Source of the DNA: Terriglobia bacterium
Lineage (GTDB): Bacteria; Acidobacteriota; Terriglobia; UBA7540
NCBI GenBank assembly: GCA_030040515.1
Contig: JASHTO010000245.1
Span: 1 to 10,118 of the forward strand
Reading direction: 5' to 3'
DNA: 10,118 bases
In this document: positions 6,168 through 10,118 of the stretch, in pieces
Position numbering within the stretch: the first letter of the stretch is position 1
Layout of the letters: each line of letters opens with the position of its first letter
The notes under the pieces: model-generated
Seen by the model: the letters and a program-made list of their open reading frames with translations, nothing else
Databases searched by the model: none
What the model was told of the DNA's origin: nothing
Translations under genes and position numbers: made by a program

Positions 6168-7541
6168 ATGACAAACTGGCACAGATGTGGGATGTTGCTT
6201 GGCGGATTGCTGATAGCGGCGCAGATGGTGCGGGCAGAGGAACCCAAATTGCCGCGCGTGGATTTTACCGATCAGAAACTCGCCAATGGGCTGCGGGTCA
6301 TCATAGCTGCCGACCGGACTGCGCCCGTTTACGGCATCGCCGTTACCTACAACGTTGGATCGCGAAATGAGCGGCCGGGCCGCACGGGGTTCGCCCACCT
6401 CTTCGAGCACATGATGTTCGAAGGTTCAAAGAACGTTGGCAAGGGCGAGCACTTCATTCTGATCTTCAACAACGGTGGCAACATGAACGGCACCACCACC
6501 GAGGATCGCACCAATTACTTTGAAGAGCTGCCGAAGAACCAGTTGGATTTGGGATTATTTCTGGAGAGCGATCGAATGCGCTCGCTTAATGTCAATCAGT
6601 CCAATTTGGATAATCAACGCAACGCGGTGCAGGAAGAGCGCCGCTTGGGAGAGGACAACCAGCCTTACGGCCACGCCTTTCTTGATATCGACAATCTCGC
6701 TTACGACAACTTCGCATACAAGCATTCTACGATCGGCGAAATGTCGGACTTGAACGCCGCCTCTGTGGACGACGTGAAGGAGTTTTTCCGCATTTACTAC
6801 GCGCCGAATAACGCCGTGCTGACGCTGGTGGGTGATCTCGATCCAGCCGAGACCATCGAGAAGGTGAAGAAATATTTTGGCGACATTCCTCGCCAGCCCC
6901 CGCCCCCGCCTGTTGACATGATTGAGCCCCCCCATTACGGTGAAAGGCGGGAGACCATTCACGACCCACTGGCTCGCACGCCCATGGTCTTGATGGGGTA
7001 TCACATTCCGCCCGGCAACACCCCAGATAACCGAGCCTTTCACGTCCTGGCCAATGTTCTTGGCCAGGGTCAAAGCTCTCGCCTGTATCAACATCTTGTC
7101 AAGGACAAGCAATATGCCACGCAAGTTTTTGTCCAGGCCGATGACCGGCGCGGGCCAAGCATGCTTTATTTCTACGCGTTCCTGCGCCCGGGGGTGAAGC
7201 CGGAGGACTGCGAGGCGGCAATTCGGGATGAGGTTGTCGCCGTTCAAAAGGACGGGATTACCACCGAGGAACTTGAGAAGGCCCGCGTCCAGTTCCTGCG
7301 TAGCCAGATTCAAACGCGGCAATCGGATCTTTACACCGCCATCCTGATCGGGCAATACGCGGTCTTTTTCAATGATCCCGATTTAATCAACACAGTGGTG
7401 GACAAATTCGATGCTGTGACAGCCGATCAGGTGAAGGAAGTGGCGCAGAAATATCTGGTACCTGAGGAGCTCGCAGTCGTCATGGACCTGCCCGCGGCGA
7501 CCCAGCGCAAAGCCGGCCAGGCTCACAAGGAGGGGAAATAG
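6168..7541 (+). CDS. Exported M16 family zinc metallopeptidase (catalytic subunit)
   Basis: This 457-residue protein is a one-subunit-size M16B peptidase. A signal peptide covers residues 1-23 (hydrophobic MLLGGLLIAAQMV, likely cleavage VRA before E24), so it acts in the periplasm or outside. The inverted zinc motif HxxEH is intact as H77-L-F-E80-H81, and the third ligand is E156 or E157 in QEERRLGEDNQPYG, at the family's usual distance of about 75 residues. The N-terminal M16 domain spans about 35-180 and the C-terminal domain about 188-370, with FFRIYYAPNNAVLTLVGDLD at its start. M16 peptidases clip short or unfolded peptides inside a closed clamshell of two halves. The arginine-tyrosine substrate-binding pair expected in the partner half is not evident here, which fits a need for the next gene's product. 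The 95-base gap upstream holds no clear promoter. Confidence 0.93.
   Translation: MTNWHRCGMLLGGLLIAAQMVRAEEPKLPRVDFTDQKLANGLRVIIAADRTAPVYGIAVTYNVGSRNERPGRTGFAHLFEHMMFEGSKNVGKGEHFILIFNNGGNMNGTTTEDRTNYFEELPKNQLDLGLFLESDRMRSLNVNQSNLDNQRNAVQEERRLGEDNQPYGHAFLDIDNLAYDNFAYKHSTIGEMSDLNAASVDDVKEFFRIYYAPNNAVLTLVGDLDPAETIEKVKKYFGDIPRQPPPPPVDMIEPPHYGERRETIHDPLARTPMVLMGYHIPPGNTPDNRAFHVLANVLGQGQSSRLYQHLVKDKQYATQVFVQADDRRGPSMLYFYAFLRPGVKPEDCEAAIRDEVVAVQKDGITTEELEKARVQFLRSQIQTRQSDLYTAILIGQYAVFFNDPDLINTVVDKFDAVTADQVKEVAQKYLVPEELAVVMDLPAATQRKAGQAHKEGK
7528..7534 (+). promoter_or_regulatory. Strong ribosome binding site inside the end of the upstream gene
   Basis: AAGGAGG lies 9 bases before ATG 7544 and inside the last codons of the first M16 gene, whose stop ends 2 bases before the start. 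This arrangement implies translational coupling and near-equal production of the two M16 subunits. Confidence 0.75.
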
Positions 7542-7543
7542 CC

Positions 7544-9043
7544 ATGAGGGAAAATTACCGCATCACCTTCTTCACACGTGCGTCGATTGCGGCCGTGATG
7601 TTGGCGGGCCTGCCCGCATTGGCGCAACAACAGCACGACACGGAGCTTTCTAAGGTGGTCCGCCTCAATCGCGCCCCGGTGAACAATGAGGTTCTCAAGG
7701 TTACGCTGCCTCGGCCGGCGGTCACCAGGCTTTCTAACGGGCTCACCGTGCTGGTGCTCGAGCAGCACAAACTGCCGACCGTCAACATCGTCCTTCAAAT
7801 CGGGACTGGAGATATGTCTGACCCAAAGGATTTACCGGGTCTCGCCGGGTTCACGGCAGACATGCTTCGCGAAGGCACCACCCACCGCACCAGCGCGCAG
7901 TTGGCGGCGGACGTCGACCGTCTGGGGGCAACGCTGAATTGCGACTCGAATTTTGGGTCCACGGTCTCGACGGTGAATGCCTCGGGCCTCTCGAACAGTA
8001 CCGCCCAAATCATGGACCTGATCGCTGACGTGGTATTGAATCCCACATTCCCGGCCGACGAATTGGAGAAATACAAGGCCCGGCAGCTTGCCGACCTCGA
8101 GCAGGAGCGCTCGGAGCCCCGTGAACTGGCGGACGAGCGGTTTCACCAGGCGCTTTACGGAGATTTCCCCGCCGCCGTCACCATGCCCACGCCGGATTCC
8201 ATTAAGGCCGCTACGGTCGAACGCTTGAAGGAATTCCACGACCGATACTACGTCCCCAGCAACACGATTCTCGCCGTTTCAGGCGACGTGAAAGCGGATG
8301 AATTTATTGAACTCGGCCGTAAGACCTTCGGCGACTGGCACGGCCAGCCGGTTCCCAAAACCGATTGGAATCGCCTGCCGCCTCCCGCACCATCGAAAAT
8401 CTATCTTGTGGATCGCCCTGATTCTGTACAAACCAATATCGTGGCAGGTGACTATGGTGCGCGCCGCACCGATCCGGATTACATCGCGCTCGTGGTGATG
8501 AACCGAATTGTCGGCGGAGGCCCGCAGGCGCGCCTGTTCCTGAACCTTCGCGAAGCCCACGGCTATACCTACGGAGCCTACAGCCGCGTGGGGGACGACC
8601 AATATCGCGAGGCTTGGGTGGCCAACACGGAGGTCCGCAACGCGGTAACCGACGGCTCCATGCAGCAATTGATGTATGAGTTGAAGCGCATCCGCGACGA
8701 GAAGGTTCCTGATTCCGAACTGAACGATGCGCGCCACTCCATTGTGGCCAGCTTCGCCTTGTCTTTGGAGCAGACCCAGCAGCTCTTGTCACGCTGGATC
8801 CTAGTGCAGGAGTATGGACTGCCCATGGATTATTGGGACCATTATCCTGCGGAAGTCGCCCAAATGAGTGCCGACGCAGTGCAGGCCGCGGCCCGGAAGT
8901 ATGTTGACATTGACCACCTGCAAATCGTGTGCGTCGGCGACCCCAAACAGCCCGGCAATGACCAGAAGCAGCCGGTCCTCGATGTTTTGAAGAAGTATGG
9001 GACGGTCGAAGTCTACGATTCCAATGGAAAGAGGGAAGACTAA
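7544..9043 (+). CDS. Exported M16 family protein, catalytically inactive partner subunit
   Basis: The 499-residue product has a signal peptide (hydrophobic residues 13-27, likely cleavage PALA before Q28) and two M16 domains, about 61-200 and 215-395. Where the catalytic half has HLFEH, this protein has G102-F-T-A105-D106 within GLAGFTADMLREG, so the zinc ligands are lost. It keeps the partner-subunit signature LFLNLREAHGYTYGAYS with R336 and Y341/Y343, the arginine-tyrosine type pair that holds the substrate backbone in M16 enzymes. Known active/inactive M16 pairs include mitochondrial processing peptidase beta/alpha and bacterial M16B heterodimers; by analogy this gene and its neighbour 2 bases upstream should form one peptidase. 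The C-terminus is charged and linker-like (PKQPGNDQKQPV...). The stop TAA at 9041-9043 is also the start of repeat copy 3. The physiological substrate cannot be told from the sequence. Confidence 0.93.
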   Translation: MRENYRITFFTRASIAAVMLAGLPALAQQQHDTELSKVVRLNRAPVNNEVLKVTLPRPAVTRLSNGLTVLVLEQHKLPTVNIVLQIGTGDMSDPKDLPGLAGFTADMLREGTTHRTSAQLAADVDRLGATLNCDSNFGSTVSTVNASGLSNSTAQIMDLIADVVLNPTFPADELEKYKARQLADLEQERSEPRELADERFHQALYGDFPAAVTMPTPDSIKAATVERLKEFHDRYYVPSNTILAVSGDVKADEFIELGRKTFGDWHGQPVPKTDWNRLPPPAPSKIYLVDRPDSVQTNIVAGDYGARRTDPDYIALVVMNRIVGGGPQARLFLNLREAHGYTYGAYSRVGDDQYREAWVANTEVRNAVTDGSMQQLMYELKRIRDEKVPDSELNDARHSIVASFALSLEQTQQLLSRWILVQEYGLPMDYWDHYPAEVAQMSADAVQAAARKYVDIDHLQIVCVGDPKQPGNDQKQPVLDVLKKYGTVEVYDSNGKRED

Positions 9044-9284
9044 TCCGGTGGAAGATCCCCCGGCTTTACCGGAGTGGAAGCAGAAACTTGGAAGTTCCGA
9101 AAGTACCATTGTCCGTGGCTGACGAGTGTTCCGTAAAGGCCCCTCACCCGACTCGCCCCGGCTGATGAGTACACCGGTTGCGAGCCACCCTCTCCCTACG
9201 GGTGAGGGTGGCCGACGAAGGAAGTCGGGTGGGGGGGCGCTTGCGGGCCCCTTTGAGAGGCCAAGCATTTTGAAGCCCCCGGCT
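9041..9284 (+). repeat. Dispersed composite hairpin element, copy 3 (full length)
   Basis: The left block (9041-9080) starts with TAATCC, its TAA being the stop codon of the second M16 gene; the hairpin is weakened to CCGG / CCGG (9060-9063 and 9069-9072). The right half has an outer inverted repeat CCCCTCACCCGAC / GTCGGGTGGGGGG (9140-9152 and 9224-9236, 12 of 13 paired) around an inner stem (9184-9196 and 9200-9212, 12 of 13 paired, loop TAC). The tail (GGCCCCTTTGAGAGGCC..., from 9246) matches the tail of copy 1. The G-run at 9231-9237 is part of the outer stem. Between 9285 and 9451, before the sensor gene, I see only AT-richer sequence without a convincing promoter. The right boundary is uncertain by 10-15 bases. 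Confidence 0.8.
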
Positions 9285-9451
9285 CGGCAAGGGATACTTA
9301 CTTTTCTAAAATCTCAATTCGCGCAATGAATCTGCCACAGCTTTTCCCAAGCCAGATTGATTTCCTCCTTGGTTTGACGAGCCGCCAAAATCGCGCTATT
9401 TTTTAATTGAGGATCGCGTAGACGATTCGTGCGGCCCCTCGACGCAGGCCT

Positions 9452-10118
9452 ATGGCGTTTACGATCCGCAACCTTAAAATTCGCGATCAGATTCTCCTTG
9501 TAACCCTCCCTCCGCTCTTTGTCTTACTTTGCGCCGTCGCCCTTTTCTTTTACGCCTACTGGAGTGCTATTAACACCGAGCGCGCAGCTTTGCGTTCCAA
9601 GGAACGCGTGGTGAGTGGAGAGTCATTCCTGCGGCACGCTACGGAAGCCTCCATGGCGATCCGGGGATATGTATTCACCCGCCGGCAGGATCTCATCTCC
9701 GCATACGACAAGGCAATTAAAGACTCGCAGGCGGACCTTCTCGCCCTCACTGACCTTGATGCCGCCGTTCCCGGGGAGTCTGAAGAAGTCGCCCACATTC
9801 GAGTGGAGTTTGACCTGATGCAGAGTCAATGGGCGCTGCCTACTTTGGACAAGATACGCTCGGACACAGATTTCAATAAAGATAAGGCATTATCCGACGG
9901 CCAGACGCGGCTTGCTGATATCCGCACACATGTACTTAAACTGCGGAGCGAAGACGAGGGCGAGAACCTCGGCGAAATGGTAAGCGCGGAGAAAGTAATC
10001 AAGCGCATGCTGGTGGTGGGTGTGACGCTGGCCGCGCTGCTGGCCGGAATCCTGGTTTTCCTGACCGGCGTTGTGACGCGCTTAATTGTGGCGCCCGTGC
10101 TGCAACTCATCCACGCTT
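9452..10118 (+). CDS. Membrane sensor protein with CHASE3-like domain, 3'-partial
   Basis: The frame opens after a TAG at 9419-9421 and runs from ATG 9452 to the window end without a stop (222 codons). A basic N-terminus (MAFTIRNLKIRDQ) is followed by a transmembrane segment at about residues 14-36. An extracytoplasmic helical domain at about 40-180 has the CHASE3-type ESFLRHATEASMAIRGYVFTRRQDLISAYDKA stretch. A second membrane segment lies at about 186-208, and TRLIVAPVLQLIHA looks like the first helix of a HAMP linker. Such N-termini usually precede a histidine kinase, and less often a chemotaxis receptor or diguanylate cyclase; the output domain is outside the window. The ribosome site is weak (GCAGG at 9444-9448, only 3 bases away). 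It is separated by 408 bases and a repeat from the M16 genes, so it is probably its own transcription unit. Confidence 0.85.
   Translation, partial: MAFTIRNLKIRDQILLVTLPPLFVLLCAVALFFYAYWSAINTERAALRSKERVVSGESFLRHATEASMAIRGYVFTRRQDLISAYDKAIKDSQADLLALTDLDAAVPGESEEVAHIRVEFDLMQSQWALPTLDKIRSDTDFNKDKALSDGQTRLADIRTHVLKLRSEDEGENLGEMVSAEKVIKRMLVVGVTLAALLAGILVFLTGVVTRLIVAPVLQLIHA

Noticed and set aside
6555..7355. 266-residue open frame on the minus strand opposite the first M16 gene
   Set aside because: It is antisense to a gene with intact HxxEH and family motifs, has no recognisable domain, and is the usual shadow of GC-rich coding sequence.
2252..9284. CRISPR array made of the repeated blocks
   Set aside because: Only three copies exist, kilobases apart, separated by genes; there are no regular spacers or cas genes.
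9126..9329. 67-residue + strand frame through repeat copy 3
   Set aside because: It translates the dispersed element and resembles the copy 1 artefact (SPRLMSTPIASHPLP / SPRLMSTPVASHPLP), which reflects the DNA repeat rather than a protein.

Overview
The window reads as an accessory stretch of a moderately GC-rich, didermal soil-type bacterium. Acidobacteriota is my best guess. The reasons are the tandem periplasmic TPR proteins with a characteristic 'L-x-P-D-S-x-x-x-H-x-x-x-G' inter-repeat segment, a YncE-type propeller fused to a phosphoesterase, and a secreted M16 peptidase pair, all separated by palindromic intergenic repeats. Verrucomicrobiota would also fit; no marker gene settles it. 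Every gene I can support lies on the + strand.

Layout. 1-930 is the 3' part of a TPR protein whose start lies upstream. 1082-2254 is a complete, exported TPR paralogue; a REP-like palindrome sits between the two. 2585-5350 encodes a large exported protein with an N-terminal beta-propeller and a C-terminal alkaline-phosphatase-superfamily phosphoesterase domain. 5494-6072 is the orphaned C-terminal end of a family-2 glycoside hydrolase (beta-mannosidase-like); the catalytic part is absent. 6168-7541 and 7544-9043 form a tight operon of two exported M16 family proteins, the first with the zinc motif and the second without it, as in known active/inactive M16 heterodimers. 9452 to the window end is the N-terminal half of a membrane sensor (TM, CHASE3-like domain, TM, start of HAMP).

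The most unusual content is intergenic. A composite, hairpin-rich element of roughly 240 bp occurs three times (2252-2496, 5352-5466 internally deleted, 9041-9284), always in the same orientation. Its left end TAATCC lies on or 1 base past the stop codon of the upstream gene, so in two cases the element supplies the stop codon itself. The three left 40-bp blocks align without gaps. The middle copy appears to have lost about 77 bp between two CCGTGG hexamers, and the truncated glycoside hydrolase starts just after it, so the element may mark a deletion or rearrangement site.

The genes do not form one obvious pathway. Common themes are export to the periplasm or surface (four N-terminal signal or anchor sequences) and likely handling of external proteins, phosphoesters and formerly glycans. 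I see no RNA genes, CRISPR array or transposase, and no defined novel multi-gene system.
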